DNA from: Mycobacterium lepromatosis
GTDB taxonomy: Bacteria; Actinomycetota; Actinomycetes; Mycobacteriales; Mycobacteriaceae
DNA: 64,000 bases
Direction: 5' to 3'
Assembly (NCBI RefSeq): GCF_000975265.2
Contig: NZ_CP083405.1
Coordinates: 1,116,001 to 1,180,000 of the forward strand
Shown here: positions 1-9,543 of the stretch, one piece after another
How the letters are laid out: the number at the start of each line of letters is the position of its first letter
Position numbering within the stretch: the first letter of the stretch is position 1
Program-made: the position numbers and the translations under genes
The notes under the pieces: model-generated
The model's database searches: none
Seen by the model: the letters and a program-made list of their open reading frames with translations, nothing else
Told to the model about the DNA's origin: nothing

Positions 1-402
1 CTGTATCCCGGCGGCGGCGCCGGTATTGCGGACCGCGAACGCCACCACCGGCGTGGGTGCCGGATCGGGGAGTAGCAGCACGGAAAAACCTTCAGCGGCA
101 AGTACCTCAGCGGTCGCAGCGACGAATACCGCCGAGCCGTGCCGAGAGTCGCGCCCGACTATTACGGTTGCGGGCCGCGAGCCCCCTCGTTGCATGAGCA
201 CCTGTGCCACGGCCCAGGTCGCCCGCAACACCACAGCGAGGTTCATGGCGTCGGGGCCGCCGCGTACTGGTCCGCGCAAGCCCGACGTGCCGAAGCGCAG
301 TGCACGGGCGAACCGCGCCGCAAGTTCATCGGGGTCGCACGCGGCCAGCTCGGCGGCTGTCTGTGGGTCGGGATCGTGCGCGATCCACTCCTCGGGTGTC
401 AC
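1..402 (-). CDS. pmmB: Phosphohexomutase PmmB, N-terminal part
   Basis: The 134 N-terminal codons of an alpha-D-phosphohexomutase (PMM/PGM family); the gene runs off the left edge. Start chosen as GTG at 402 with a GAGGG stretch just upstream, giving a protein beginning MTPEEWIAHDP. Visible landmarks are FGTSGLRGP (about residues 44-52), typical of this family's N-terminus, and the VGRDSR motif about 40 residues later. The catalytic phosphoserine loop lies beyond the window. The gene begins only 8 bp after deoD stops, so the two are probably cotranscribed leftward. Role inferred from the family: interconversion of hexose or pentose 1- and 6- (or 5-) phosphates, which would fit processing the sugar phosphate released by the upstream nucleoside phosphorylase. 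No stop codon is seen in the visible part. Confidence 0.85.
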   Translation of the reverse strand, partial: MTPEEWIAHDPDPQTAAELAACDPDELAARFARALRFGTSGLRGPVRGGPDAMNLAVVLRATWAVAQVLMQRGGSRPATVIVGRDSRHGSAVFVAATAEVLAAEGFSVLLLPDPAPTPVVAFAVRNTGAAAGIQ

Positions 403-410
403 GGCCGCCC

Positions 411-1217
411 TCAAAATCGAGCTATGACGTCGACCAGCAGTGACCCAATCCTGCTCGCTGACGCGGTCCCCGCGGCAAGCACCTCAGCATGGCTAAGGGG
501 CTTGCCGGTAATCCCGGCCGCCAGGTTTGTCACCAGTGACACGCCCAGCACCTCAGCACCCGCCGCCCGTGCTGCGATGGTCTCGTGCACCGTCGACATG
601 CCCACCAGGTCAGCGCCCAGCATCCGCAACATCCGGATTTCCGCGGGCGTCTCATAGTGCGGGCCGGGCTGGGCTGCGTACACGCCTTCGATCAGTGTCG
701 GGTCGGTGTCGCTGGCGAGTTTTCGTAGCCGCGGTGTGTACGCGTTGGTTAAGTCGACGAAGTGCGTGCCGACTAGTGGCGAACGTGTCGTCAGGTTCAG
801 GTGATCACTGATCAACACCAGTTGGCCGACCGCCATGTCTGCGCGCAGTCCGCCGGCCGCATTAGTGAGGATGATAATGCGTGCACCGGCTGCGCACGCT
901 GTTCGTACTGGATGCACGACGTGCCTAAGGTCATGCCCCTCGTAGGGGTGGATGCGACCGGCTAGCACCAGCACCCGATGCGAGCCGATGCGTACCGACA
1001 ACAGCTCGCCAGTATGCCCGGCTGTGTTGGGTGGTGTGAACCCGGGTAGCTCGGCCTGGGGGAAAACAGTGCTCGATGAACCGAGCGCTGCAACCGCCGG
1101 GGACCATCCCGATCCCAGGACGACCGCGACGTCGTGCTCAAGGATACCAGTGCGCTCACTAATCACCTGGGCTGCCCGCCGAGCGAGTTCGTCGGGATCG
1201 CGCAGTGGGTCGGTCAC
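411..1217 (-). CDS. deoD: Purine nucleoside phosphorylase
   Basis: 268-residue trimeric-class purine nucleoside phosphorylase, which cleaves (deoxy)inosine and guanosine with phosphate to base plus (deoxy)ribose 1-phosphate for purine salvage. Motifs seen: VVLGSGW near residue 32 (phosphate loop), [20 protein letters not shown] (base/ribose region) and [11 protein letters not shown]. Length equals the M. tuberculosis protein as remembered. Start is GTG at 1217; no strong ribosome binding site is visible. It leads a leftward pair with pmmB, 8 bp apart, and is divergent from dead amiB1, leaving only about 40 bp for promoters. The reading frame is clean, so the gene is very likely functional. 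Confidence 0.93.
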   Translation of the reverse strand: MTDPLRDPDELARRAAQVISERTGILEHDVAVVLGSGWSPAVAALGSSSTVFPQAELPGFTPPNTAGHTGELLSVRIGSHRVLVLAGRIHPYEGHDLRHVVHPVRTACAAGARIIILTNAAGGLRADMAVGQLVLISDHLNLTTRSPLVGTHFVDLTNAYTPRLRKLASDTDPTLIEGVYAAQPGPHYETPAEIRMLRMLGADLVGMSTVHETIAARAAGAEVLGVSLVTNLAAGITGKPLSHAEVLAAGTASASRIGSLLVDVIARF

Positions 1218-1259
1218 AGTCGGTGAACTTAGCCCGGCGACGATGAGCGCCGGAACGGT

Positions 1260-2524
1260 GTGAGTGACGAGTGAGCCATCATTGTGGTCAGAGCAGCTGC
1301 TGGTCGGTGCGATACTGCATAGGTGCCCACATTAACAGCATTGGCTAACGTCGAGAATGGGGTGTGGCCTCGTGGTGCCCGATCTTGTGGAGTTGTCGCA
1401 CGCAATTCATGCTGAGCTGTTGCTGCCGTTCGCCGAACAGTGTAGCTGTGTGCCAAAGCGCTGGCGCTGGTCGCCGGACGTGGTTTCGCGATCGCTGCCG
1501 CCCGCCTGTGGTCTGGACAGGGTGTTTCGCGCCACTGTAAGCAGTGGTCCCCTGGTCGTTGGGGTGTGCGCCGAGTATGACTGGCTATTCGAGATCGGAT
1601 ATGCATGCTGCCACAACATTGTAGTCGCGACGCGACTACAATGTTGTGGCAGCTTAAGGCGTGGGTCTAACTGTGACCTTACTGGGAACTCCCACTGAGG
1701 AAGTCGGCAGTGATTAAAACGCTGATGCTGCAGGCCGAGGGGTGTGACTATGTTGCGATGGTAGTGATCGCGCGTTCCGGGCTGACCGGCATTGCCGCGG
1801 CTCGTTTACTGGAGTTGTCTGAGTTCACGGTCGAATACCTGGCACGGAATCGCATGCCGTCGTCACGCCGCACCTGGGGGTCAATGCAGCTGACGCGGTC
1901 ACCGTAGCGCCAGGTGGTCATTGCGGTGCTGCGGCAGCAGGCTTAGGCTAGCGACGGGGCAATTGGTGTACGGCATGGCCACTGACGGCGGGGCAGGCGA
2001 TCAATGTCATCCCCATCCACGGGGCGTTGCAGTATGCGATGCGGGCGGTCAACTCGGATTCGCTGTGTGAGCTGGAGGGCAGATGTGGTTACGTGCCTTT
2101 GTCGTGGGGTGCGTTAGCAGCCGGCTGTGAATACGAAGATTGATTATACTATACTATAGTGGCATATGCGGAGGTGAAACCAAACCAACGGCTAGCTGAC
2201 GTGTATTGCGAGGAGGTGCGCCAACTCGGACGCGAGTCGGTGGCGCCTGATGTCAAGGTGCGGCCTCCGCTGGGCAACACTGCTATGAGCAACGTGACGC
2301 AAGTGCTGCCGGGGATCCATCCGGTGGTCGGTGTCAACGCCGCCGGCGCCACGGTTCATCAGCGCGCCTTTGCCGCGGTTACCGCCGGTCCCAGCGGCGA
2401 CCGCGCAGTTATCGACGGTACGGTCATGCTGGTGCGCACGATTGTTTGCCTCGCCGAAACTCCTGATGAGCGTGACCGGGTGCTGGCGGCGCAGCAGCGC
2501 AGATGTGGCAGGGTAGACGTTTGA
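1260..2524 (+). pseudogene. amiB1: Dead M20-family amidohydrolase (AmiB1-like)
   Basis: Remnant of a zinc-dependent M20 peptidase/amidohydrolase. Readable blocks in changing frames: DLVELSHAIHAE (from about 1388), SGPLVVGVCAEYD and a metal-site relic near 1590-1620 (ACCHNIV, where the family has ACGHN), LLGTPTEE near 1680, INVIPIHGALQYAMRAVNSDS (from about 2003), and an open C-terminal stretch 2159-2524 containing NVTQVLPGIHPVVGV. A start-like GTG at 1260 is followed by an in-frame stop four codons later. A 47-bp inverted repeat replaces coding sequence just after the metal motif. The end overlaps the start of amiA1, as expected for a former two-gene operon. Confidence 0.85.
1607..1653. repeat. 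Perfect inverted repeat, 23-bp arms
   Basis: Arms 1607-1629 and 1631-1653 are exact reverse complements with a single base between them. The left arm is in frame with the amiB1 metal-site sequence; the right arm is its inverted copy and encodes nothing expected. No T-run follows, so a conventional terminator is unlikely. Confidence 0.95.
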
Positions 2525-3686
2525 GCCTCGTTGACACAGCCGAATCCTGGCTCCCCGCACATTACGATGACCTCGTCGCGTGGCGCCGCCACATCCACCG
2601 CTATCCGGAGCTGGGTCGCCAGGAGTTCGCCACCATGCAGTTCGTTGCCGAGTGGCTGGCCGACGCGGGGTTGAACTCCGAGGTGCTGCTCGGCGACCGG
2701 CTTTACTTGCGACTGGCGTCCTGAACGCAAGCCCCGGATCGCGCTGCATGCCGCCATGGACGTGCTACCGCTCAGCGGAGCGTATCGGCGCCCCGTATGC
2801 CTCGACGATGCCTAATGTCGCGCATGCCTGTGGCCATGATGCGCACACCGCCAGTTTGCTTAGTACTGTAGTGGCTTCGGTGCAGGAACTGCCGGTCGGC
2901 GTGCGATTGATCTTCCAGGCTGCTAAAGCGCTGATGCTCGGCGGTGTGGATCGATGCCATCGCCGCCGGGGTGTTGACCGGGGTAGTGTGGATCTTCGCT
3001 TTGCGCCGCGATCTCCGGTTCGAAGTAGGCAAGGTCGCGGTCCGACACGGTCCTGTTACCTTGGCCGCCGACTCGATAGAAATCATGCTGTATTCGCCTG
3101 GCCGGACACCCGTCTCGGCCGCACCTCACTGCCGACTTGGTCTACGGGCTTGTCGCACTCAATTACTGGGCTGCCCGGAGTGTTGTCGCGCCGCATCGAT
3201 CCGCGCAACAGCACCGTGTTGGTGTGGGAGCGTGGTCAATGCGGGAGTAGCCGCCAATGCCATACCCTAAACCGGCCTCTTATCTGGTACAAGGCTCACC
3301 GTCAGCCGCCAGACCTGGGTTGATCTTGAAGGGATCATCCGCCAATCTGTTTCCGCGTTACTGTCGCCATCGGCGATCGGACACGTCTTACAGTACCAGC
3401 GCGATGTCCCTCCTGTCGTCAACGAGGATATTTGGGCACGCATCCTGACCCACATAATTGAAGCTGTTGGCCTTTATGCGATGGCCGATACCCGCCAGTC
3501 CGGCGGCGGGGAGGATTTTTCCTGGTACCTGGAGGAAATTCCTGGTGCGATGGTCCGATTGGATGTGTGGTCGGGTGAGGGGCTGCAGTTGGATCTGCAT
3601 CAGCCGACGTTCGACCTCGATGAGCGGGCACTCGCGATTGGGCTGCTGTGATGGTCAACATCATTGAGCAGTCTGCGGCCTTCTAA
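2521..3686 (+). pseudogene. amiA1: Dead M20-family amidohydrolase (AmiA1-like)
   Basis: Second M20-type amidohydrolase remnant, tandem with amiB1. TTG at 2521 begins SLVDTAESWLPAHYDDLV, and the original stop is TAA at 3684-3686. Frame changes occur near 2720, 2930, 3100 and 3230. Recognisable pieces are RRHIHRYPELG, APYASTMPNVAHACGHDAH (metal-ligand region intact, near 2790-2850), VRLIFQAAK, ITGLPGVLSRRIDPRNST (near 3160) and SGGGEDFSWYLEEIPGAM (near 3500). The family hydrolyses N-acyl amino acids or similar amides. Too many frameshifts remain for any function. Confidence 0.88.
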
Positions 3687-3898
3687 CCACGAGAGCGTAT
3701 GTCCGCACAAAAACAAGCCGCATTGATTGGCATTCTAAGGACGTTCGTGAAATTAGCTGTTGGTATTGACTCCCTCGATGATCGTCAGCGTACACGTTAC
3801 ACGTAGAGCTCAGCGGCCTACTCGACGTCTAAGGCGGAGTCGTTAGGTTCAGTCCCGGAATTGACATTCCTCCACTGGCCGCGGCTCGCAGGAAAAAC

Positions 3899-4680
3899 TC
3901 ACTTATGTTGCACAGCAGAAGTTTTGGCTTGGTTTCTATGGTCGTAGCGAAATGACCACGGCATTAAGGCTGCCCGGGTTGGGCCGTGGTGGCCGGTACG
4001 ATGGTGGTGGCGTGCCTGGGCGCTGCCGTCGCTTCCTAGGGCTTCGACATCGACGGAACCCCCGATCTGCATGTGCTCAATCCCGACGGTCACCGCTGGT
4101 GCTCAACCGACTATATGATTGTGTATCGACACGAAGGCGTGCCTCTGATGTGGTTTGCGAGATGACCGGCCACGCCGCTGGTCTGAACAGCGATCGGGGT
4201 TGTTCGTACACTGCGTTGATGACGCTCGACGCCGCGCTGCGCAATGGTACGTGCACCTGCGTCGACCTACATAGGGCTGTCGACCTCGAATCCGGCCGGC
4301 GTGGTACTATTTACCATCCGTGAGCTGCTGGGTTTGGTTTGGTCGCAGGCCGAGTTATCGATGGAGAACGAGGCGTGGCTGGTTCCGCTCGATAGCGGGT
4401 TGCTTTGGCCAGTCCTGCAATACGAGATCGAGGACTTGAACGGGCGGATCTGATGACTTCGCCTAGCCTAATACCGCGTCGCCGCCAAGTACGACGGCTT
4501 CGGCTGGCACAGCGGGCGGGCGCATTTCTCTGGGACCGACGGCGTGCTGGTACGCGACAGGACTTGTGCTGCTGGTGGTGGTGCCCACCTAGTCGAGGAC
4601 GTCAGATATCGGCTAGGCGAACTTGTCCGCTGGCTCGAGACGCTGCTACGTCGGTCGGCATGCACGTCCGGTTAAATGCC
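3899..4680 (+). pseudogene. Relic of a DUF559 (VSR-like endonuclease fold) protein
   Basis: Degenerate sequence whose frames together read like a mycobacterial DUF559/AbiEi-type protein: a middle block LRNGTCTCVDLHRAVDLESG (near 4235), then LSMENEAWLVPLDSGLL (near 4355) and LQYEIEDLNGRI, and a C-terminal block with AAKYDGFGWHSG (near 4490) and VEDVRYRLGELVRWLE (near 4595). Family members combine an N-terminal helix-turn-helix-like region with a C-terminal VSR-like nuclease fold, and the YEIxDLNGR and AxEYDG segments are typical. Multiple frameshifts and stops. It lies between amiA1 and the Rv3304 gene, where M. tuberculosis has nothing equivalent that I remember. Assignment is by recalled family pattern. 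Confidence 0.6.
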
Positions 4681-4725
4681 GGCTACAAGGGCATGTTGGC
4701 GACAGACATGTGTCTCGTGAAATTC

Positions 4726-5205
4726 CTAGGCTGTTGTCTCTGGACCTATGTTACGGGCCGGGCGTTTGCGCAGTTCGTGGACATAATTTCTTGGAGCTCC
4801 GGCGATTTCGGCGGCACTGGCCATGACGCCCAGGTATCGTGCCGACGGCAGCCCGCCCTCCCAGGAATCCAACACGTATAGCCATGCAAGCACCGGGTCG
4901 ATCGTGGTGTCGGAAGATTCGCGTTCCACGCGGCATCGAATCTTCTTATGGACACCGAACTCGGCGCCTTCCCAGCGGTCAAGGTTCATCTCGTCCGCTG
5001 GCGTCATGTCGTAGAGGACGACGAAAACCCGCGAATCTGGGTCCTCAACGATCGTGGCCAGCGCACCTTCCCAACTGATATCTTCACCGCCGAAGGTCAG
5101 GCGCCATCCGGGAAGCCAGCCTGTTCCGGCCATTGGTGAGTGCGGTGCACGCTTGAGCATCTGCTCGGGATGCATGTTCGATCCGTAAGCGGCATAAAGC
5201 GGCAC
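4726..5205 (-). CDS. Gamma-glutamylcyclotransferase-like protein (Rv3304 orthologue)
   Basis: 159-residue small protein with the N-terminal signature YAAYGSNMHPEQM (residues 4-16), typical of the gamma-glutamylcyclotransferase/AIG2-like fold where the YGSN loop binds substrate. LDRWEGAEFG (near residue 76) fits the region carrying the family's catalytic glutamate. Known members release 5-oxoproline from gamma-glutamyl compounds; the substrate here is not known. Length matches the M. tuberculosis orthologue as remembered and the frame is intact, which is notable because its neighbours on both sides are dead. It is transcribed divergently from lpdA; the 124-bp gap holds a perfect hairpin. Confidence 0.85.
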   Translation of the reverse strand: MPLYAAYGSNMHPEQMLKRAPHSPMAGTGWLPGWRLTFGGEDISWEGALATIVEDPDSRVFVVLYDMTPADEMNLDRWEGAEFGVHKKIRCRVERESSDTTIDPVLAWLYVLDSWEGGLPSARYLGVMASAAEIAGAPRNYVHELRKRPARNIGPETTA

Positions 5206-5270
5206 GGTGAAAGTTTAATCGTCACGTGCCCGCTTGGCCTTCAACCGATGGTTTGGCTGGGTCGCGGGGG

Positions 5271-5315
5271 CTCGGCTCCTGTGCACTCCGCGCGGCGGAG
5301 TGCACAGGAGCCGAG
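5271..5315. repeat. Perfect inverted repeat, 21-bp arms, 3-bp loop
   Basis: Arms 5271-5291 and 5295-5315 are exact reverse complements around GCG. The element ends 14 bp before the lpdA start and begins 66 bp upstream of the Rv3304 orthologue start, so it occupies a divergent promoter region. No T-run follows on either strand. It could be an operator-like palindrome, or another product of the process that made the pseudogene hairpins. Confidence 0.93.
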
Positions 5316-5329
5316 TTAGGTTATCGGCT

Positions 5330-6744
5330 GTGGTGACTATCCCGATTTTCGGGGGAGCTCCGGCTGGTTACGAGGTTGCACTGTTAGTAGCGACTATTTT
5401 ACACCCGCAAAAAGTCCAACTATAACCGTGATCGACTCCGGTGGCATCCACCGGGCTGCGCAGCGAGCTGTGCCGAGCGCGACGGCTTGGCTTCGACATT
5501 GATGATGCCAAAATTTCGTTGCCCGACATCCATGCCCGTGTAAAGATGCTGGCCCTGGCGCAGTCGGCCGACGTCACCGCCCCGTTGCGCAACATGGGCG
5601 TAGACATCATTGCTGGCCGGGGTGAGCTGGTGGACTCCACCCCGGGTTTGGTTCGTCACCGCATCAAAGCGACCGCCGCTGACGGGAGCACTAGTGAGTG
5701 CGATGCCGACTTTGTGTTGATTGCCACCGGAGCCCGCTCACAGGTCCTGCCATCGGCTTAGCCGGACGGCGAACGCATCCTGATCTGTCGGCAGCTTGAC
5801 GACTTGGTGGCGTTACCCGACCACCTCATCTCGGTGGCTTCAGGGGTCACCGTCGCCGAGTTTGTCAACGCTTACACCTAACTGAGTGTGCCTGGTGACG
5901 CTGGTGGCCAGCCAGGACTACGTGCTGCCGTATGAGGATGCCGACGCAGCGTTGGCCTTGGAAGGGTCGTTCGCTGAACGTGGCGTCCGGTTGTTCGAGA
6001 ACGTGCGCGAAATCGGTTACCCGCACCAACACCGGTGTCTTGGTAAAGATGATCGACGGCAGCATCGTTGAAGGTAACCACGCCCTGATACCCATCGGGT
6101 TGGTCCCCAACACCAGCTGCCTTGGCCTGGAACGGGTCGGCATCGAGTTGGGCGGGGCAACTACTTGACGGTGGATCAGATGTCCCGAACATCGGTGCCC
6201 GCGGTGCCCGGTATTTACGAGGCAGGTGCCTGCACCGGCCTGTTGTCGCTGGCGTCTGTGGCGGGGATGCAGGGCCGGATCGAGATGTATCACGCGTTAG
6301 GTGAGGGCGTCGGCACGATCTGGGTACGCTTCGTTGCGGCGACAGTTTTCACCAGGACCGAGATAGCAAACGGTGGGGGTGCCACAATTGGCGATCGACA
6401 ACGGTTTGGTATCTGCCCAGACCACCATGCTGCCGTTGCGGACCAATCCGCAGGCGAAGATGTCCGAGGTGCGTCATGGGTTTGTCAAGATGTTTTGCCG
6501 CCCATCTATTCGGTGTGTTGATCGGCGGCGTAGTGGTGGCGCCGGTCACATTCGAATTGATCCTGCCGATCGCCATGGCGGTGCAAAACCGGATCATCGT
6601 CAACGAGTTGACGCAAACACTAGCCGTTTACCCATCCGTTATCTGGCTCGATCACCAAGGCCGCGCGCCGGCTAATGGCACATGATGATCTGGACTAAGG
6701 CCGATCCATGGCCGACTGACGAACTAGTCTTGGTGGCACATTAA
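5330..6744 (+). pseudogene. lpdA: Dead flavoprotein disulfide reductase family gene (LpdA-like)
   Basis: Begins GTG-GTG at 5330 with an altered dinucleotide-binding start (FGGAPAGYEVALL) and can be followed in changing frames to 6744. Recognisable pieces: RAPCSSATGARS is absent, but VKMLALAQSADVTAPL (near 5545), TAADGSTSECDADFVLIATGARS (split here: ATAADGST and DFVLIATGARS, near 5670-5740), YVLPYEDADAALALEGSFAERG (given as PYEDADAAL), NTSCLGLERVGIELGG (near 6110), CTGLLSLASVAGMQGRIEMYH (as CTGLLSLASV) and HGFVKMF. Several stops and frameshifts. The gene immediately precedes glpD2, as in M. tuberculosis, where LpdA is an NAD(P)H-quinone reductase-like flavoprotein of the pyridine nucleotide-disulfide oxidoreductase family. 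Confidence 0.88.
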
Positions 6745-6795
6745 TTTTAAATTTAATCTTAACTTACCGACGAATAACCGAGGAGTCCTAGTGTC

Positions 6796-8553
6796 GTGAC
6801 TGACCTGATCCAAGCACCGGAGAGAGAGCAGACATGGCCGGCTTCTGCGTTGGGACCGCAGCAACGTGCGGCGGCCTGGGAACGGCTTGGCACTGAGCAG
6901 TTCGACGTGGTGGTCATTGGTGGCGGCGTAGTGGGGTCCGGGTGTGCGCTGGATGCTGCCACGCGCGGCCTCAAAGTGGCGTTAGTCGAGGCGCGGGACC
7001 TGGCTTCGGGTACGTCGAGCCGCTCGTCGAAGATGTTTCACGGCGGGTTGCGTTACCTCGAGCAACTCGAGTTCGGGTTGGTGCGTGAGGCGCTCTATGA
7101 GCGTGAGTTGTCGTTGACCACGTTGGCACCGCATCTGGTCAAGCCGTTGCCGTTCCTGTTTCCGCTCACCAAACGTTGGTGGGAACGTCCGTACATAGCT
7201 GCCGGCATCTTCCTGTATGACCGTCTTGGTGGCGCGAAATCGGTTCCGGCGCAAAAGCATTTGACTCGCGCTGGTGCGTTGCGATTGAGTCCGGGCCTAA
7301 AACGTAGTTCCTTGATTGGTGGTATTCGTTACTACGACACCGTCGTCGACGACGCCCGGCACACCTTGACCGTTGCGCGCACCGCCGCGCATTACGGCGC
7401 GGTCGTGCGATGCTCCACCCAGGTGGTCGCGTTGCTGCGCGAGGGCGACCGAGTGGTCGGCGTGCGGGTCCGTGATTCGGAGAATGGCACGGTTACCGAG
7501 GTCCGCGGCCACGTCGTGGTCAACGCGACCGGGGTCTGGACCGACGAAATTCAGGCGTTGTCCAAGCAGCGTGGACGATTCCAGGTGCGCGTGTCCAAGG
7601 GTGTGCACGTAGTGGTACCGCGGGACCGAATCGTCAGTGACGCCGCGATGATCCTGCGCACCAAGAAGTCGGTGATGTTCATCATCCCGTGGGGTAACCA
7701 CTGGATCATCGGAACGACCGATACCGATTGGAATCTCGATTTGGCCCATCCCTCGGCCACCAAGGCGGATATTGACTACATCCTGCAGGTGGTCAACATC
7801 GTGTTGGCTACCCCGTTAACCCACGCCGACATCGATGGGGTGTATGCTGGTCTGCGCCCGCTGCTCGCCGGGGAAAGCGACGACACTTCCAAGCTGTCCC
7901 GGGAACATGCGGTCGCGGTGCCAGTGGCAGGTCTTGTTGCGATCGCCGGCGGCAAGTACACCACGTACCGGGTGATGGCCGCCGACGCGATTAACGCCGC
8001 GGTTGCATTCGTTCCGGCCCGGGTAGCCCCGTCGATAACCGAGAAAGTAGGTTTGCTGGGCGCCGACGGTTACTTTGCGTTGATCAATCAGGTCGAACAC
8101 GTCGCCGCGTTGCAAGGTTTGCACCCGTACAGGGTGCGTCATCTGCTGGACCGCTACGGCGCGCTCATCGGTGACGTTTTGGCCTTGGCGGCCGAAGCAC
8201 CCGATCTGCTCAGTCCTATTCAGGAAGCGCCGGGCTATTTGAAGGTGGAAGCTCGCTACGCTGTAACCGCCGAGGGTGCCTTGCATCTCGAGGATATCTT
8301 GGCCCGACGGATGCGGATTTCCATCGAATATCCACACCGGGGCGTCGCTTGTGCCCGGGAGGTGGCCGATGTGGTCGCTCCGGTGTTGGGTTGGACGGCC
8401 GAGGATATCGATCGCGAGGTGGCGAATTACAATGCGCGGGTGGAGGCCGAGGTACTGTCGCAGGCCCAGCCTGACGACGTATCGGCGGACATGTTGCGAG
8501 CTAGCGCACCCGAGGCGCGCACCAAGATCCTCGAACCGGTGTCGCTAAATTGA
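6796..8553 (+). CDS. glpD2: Glycerol-3-phosphate dehydrogenase (FAD-dependent)
   Basis: 585-residue membrane-associated FAD enzyme oxidising glycerol 3-phosphate to dihydroxyacetone phosphate and passing electrons to the quinone pool. The N-terminal FAD-binding motif VVVIGGGVVGSG is at about residues 36-47, followed by GTSSRSSKMFHGGLRYLE, the hallmark of the GlpD family. IIGTTDTDWN and VAIAGGKYTTYR follow in the central region, and a C-terminal helical DAO_C-type domain fills the last 130 residues. GTG start at 6796 with GAGGAG upstream (about 6780-6785). Length equals the remembered M. tuberculosis GlpD2. The frame is completely open, so glycerolipid-derived G3P oxidation seems retained although the preceding lpdA is dead. 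Confidence 0.95.
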   Translation: MTDLIQAPEREQTWPASALGPQQRAAAWERLGTEQFDVVVIGGGVVGSGCALDAATRGLKVALVEARDLASGTSSRSSKMFHGGLRYLEQLEFGLVREALYERELSLTTLAPHLVKPLPFLFPLTKRWWERPYIAAGIFLYDRLGGAKSVPAQKHLTRAGALRLSPGLKRSSLIGGIRYYDTVVDDARHTLTVARTAAHYGAVVRCSTQVVALLREGDRVVGVRVRDSENGTVTEVRGHVVVNATGVWTDEIQALSKQRGRFQVRVSKGVHVVVPRDRIVSDAAMILRTKKSVMFIIPWGNHWIIGTTDTDWNLDLAHPSATKADIDYILQVVNIVLATPLTHADIDGVYAGLRPLLAGESDDTSKLSREHAVAVPVAGLVAIAGGKYTTYRVMAADAINAAVAFVPARVAPSITEKVGLLGADGYFALINQVEHVAALQGLHPYRVRHLLDRYGALIGDVLALAAEAPDLLSPIQEAPGYLKVEARYAVTAEGALHLEDILARRMRISIEYPHRGVACAREVADVVAPVLGWTAEDIDREVANYNARVEAEVLSQAQPDDVSADMLRASAPEARTKILEPVSLN

Positions 8554-9287
8554 GCGGACAGTATGGTGTCGCGGAGATCCGCGCGAAAGTGCTGGCCGGA
8601 GAAGTAGTCGACGCGGATGGTGGGTTATCAGTGGGACCACCGCGGTGCCCAGCGGGGACAGTACCTTAATTACATTGAATTATATTTGGCCTTATTATAT
8701 TGCTACCTGCCAGATGCAGTGTCTGTGTTTTTTGAAATCTCGGTGCTGCATCAAGACACAGGCATTGTGGTGGTTGTTCATCTGCACTTTTCGGCCACTA
8801 TGCTGCGGCGTGGACGACACTCGTGAGTTGCGTGACCGATGCCAAACGCTGGTTTCCCGCGGTATGGTGTGCAAGATCTACCTGACTTGTGCAGCGATCG
8901 ATCCAACCTTAGTGCTGCCGCGCTTGGTCCGAGGTTGCATCGTCAAGCGCCGGGGCAACCTGCAGGCGTTCTGCTAACTCGGTGTGCCTAACGCGGAGAC
9001 GCTGGTGGAGCTGATTTCGTCGAATGGGCTCCATCTGCTGACTCCGAGTGCCGGACGTACCCACCAATTGAGACTGCACATAGCGTTCTGGAGGTGTGCT
9101 GATTGTGGGCGATTCGTTGTATTCCAATGTCGTTGACATTCTTGCTGACAATTGCAGTGCACCGTTGCAGTTGTTGGCGCAGCGCATTGAGTGCGACTAT
9201 CCGGTCACTGGGGCGTGTCGCGAGTTAGTCAGCCGCCGAGAACTGGTCCGGTTATTGGGGCCAATCCCGTCATGGTTGACACTGTAA
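8551..9287 (+). pseudogene. Dead pseudouridine synthase (Rv3300c orthologue)
   Basis: Remnant of an RluA/RsuA-family RNA pseudouridine synthase. Readable pieces in different frames: AEIRAKVLAGEVVDADG (S4-like region, near 8570), FFEISVLHQDTGIVVVVH (near 8730, where the family has LHQDDDIVVVDKP), AAIDPTLVLPRLVRGCIVKRRG (split between 8890 and 8955) and TPSAGRTHQLRLH (near 9045-9085, conserved GRTHQLR motif). The catalytic HRLDxxTSG block is not recognisable and appears deleted. phoY1, which lies between glpD2 and this gene in M. tuberculosis, is absent. Confidence 0.82.
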
Positions 9288-9543
9288 CTCCTGTCTTGTC
9301 GATGAAATGAAATCGGTTGCTGAGTTGTGTCGTTCGGTTCTGGAAAGGTGTGGTTACAACGTTGGAAAAGGCGATCGGGAAGTTTAACCCTGACAGCACC
9401 TGGCTGCCTTGAGCCCAAGGCAGTTTCGGCGGTACTATCGGCCGCACTATGGCGGAGTCGATGGGCGACTGGATGATCGTTTCCTGCCTCAAGATGCCCA
9501 ACGAGCATGCAGTGGACCAGGTTGTAGCAGAGGGCGCAGCGGC
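9288..9543 (+). other. Unassigned spacer before lpqC
   Basis: 256 bp without a supported gene. M. tuberculosis has the arylsulfatase gene atsB here, but no arylsulfatase motif is recognisable. A short open stretch from about 9350 (LEKAIGKFNPDSTWLP, stop, then GGTIGRTMAESMGDWMIV) looks protein-like, but I cannot name it. Confidence 0.4.

Noticed and set aside
9229..9508. Leftward frames before lpqC
   Set aside because: No family features, and they overlap the pseudouridine synthase relic; considered noise.
9288..9543. Possible atsB (arylsulfatase) remnant
   Set aside because: Position fits, but no sulfatase motif such as CxPSR or a metal-binding DD pair could be found.
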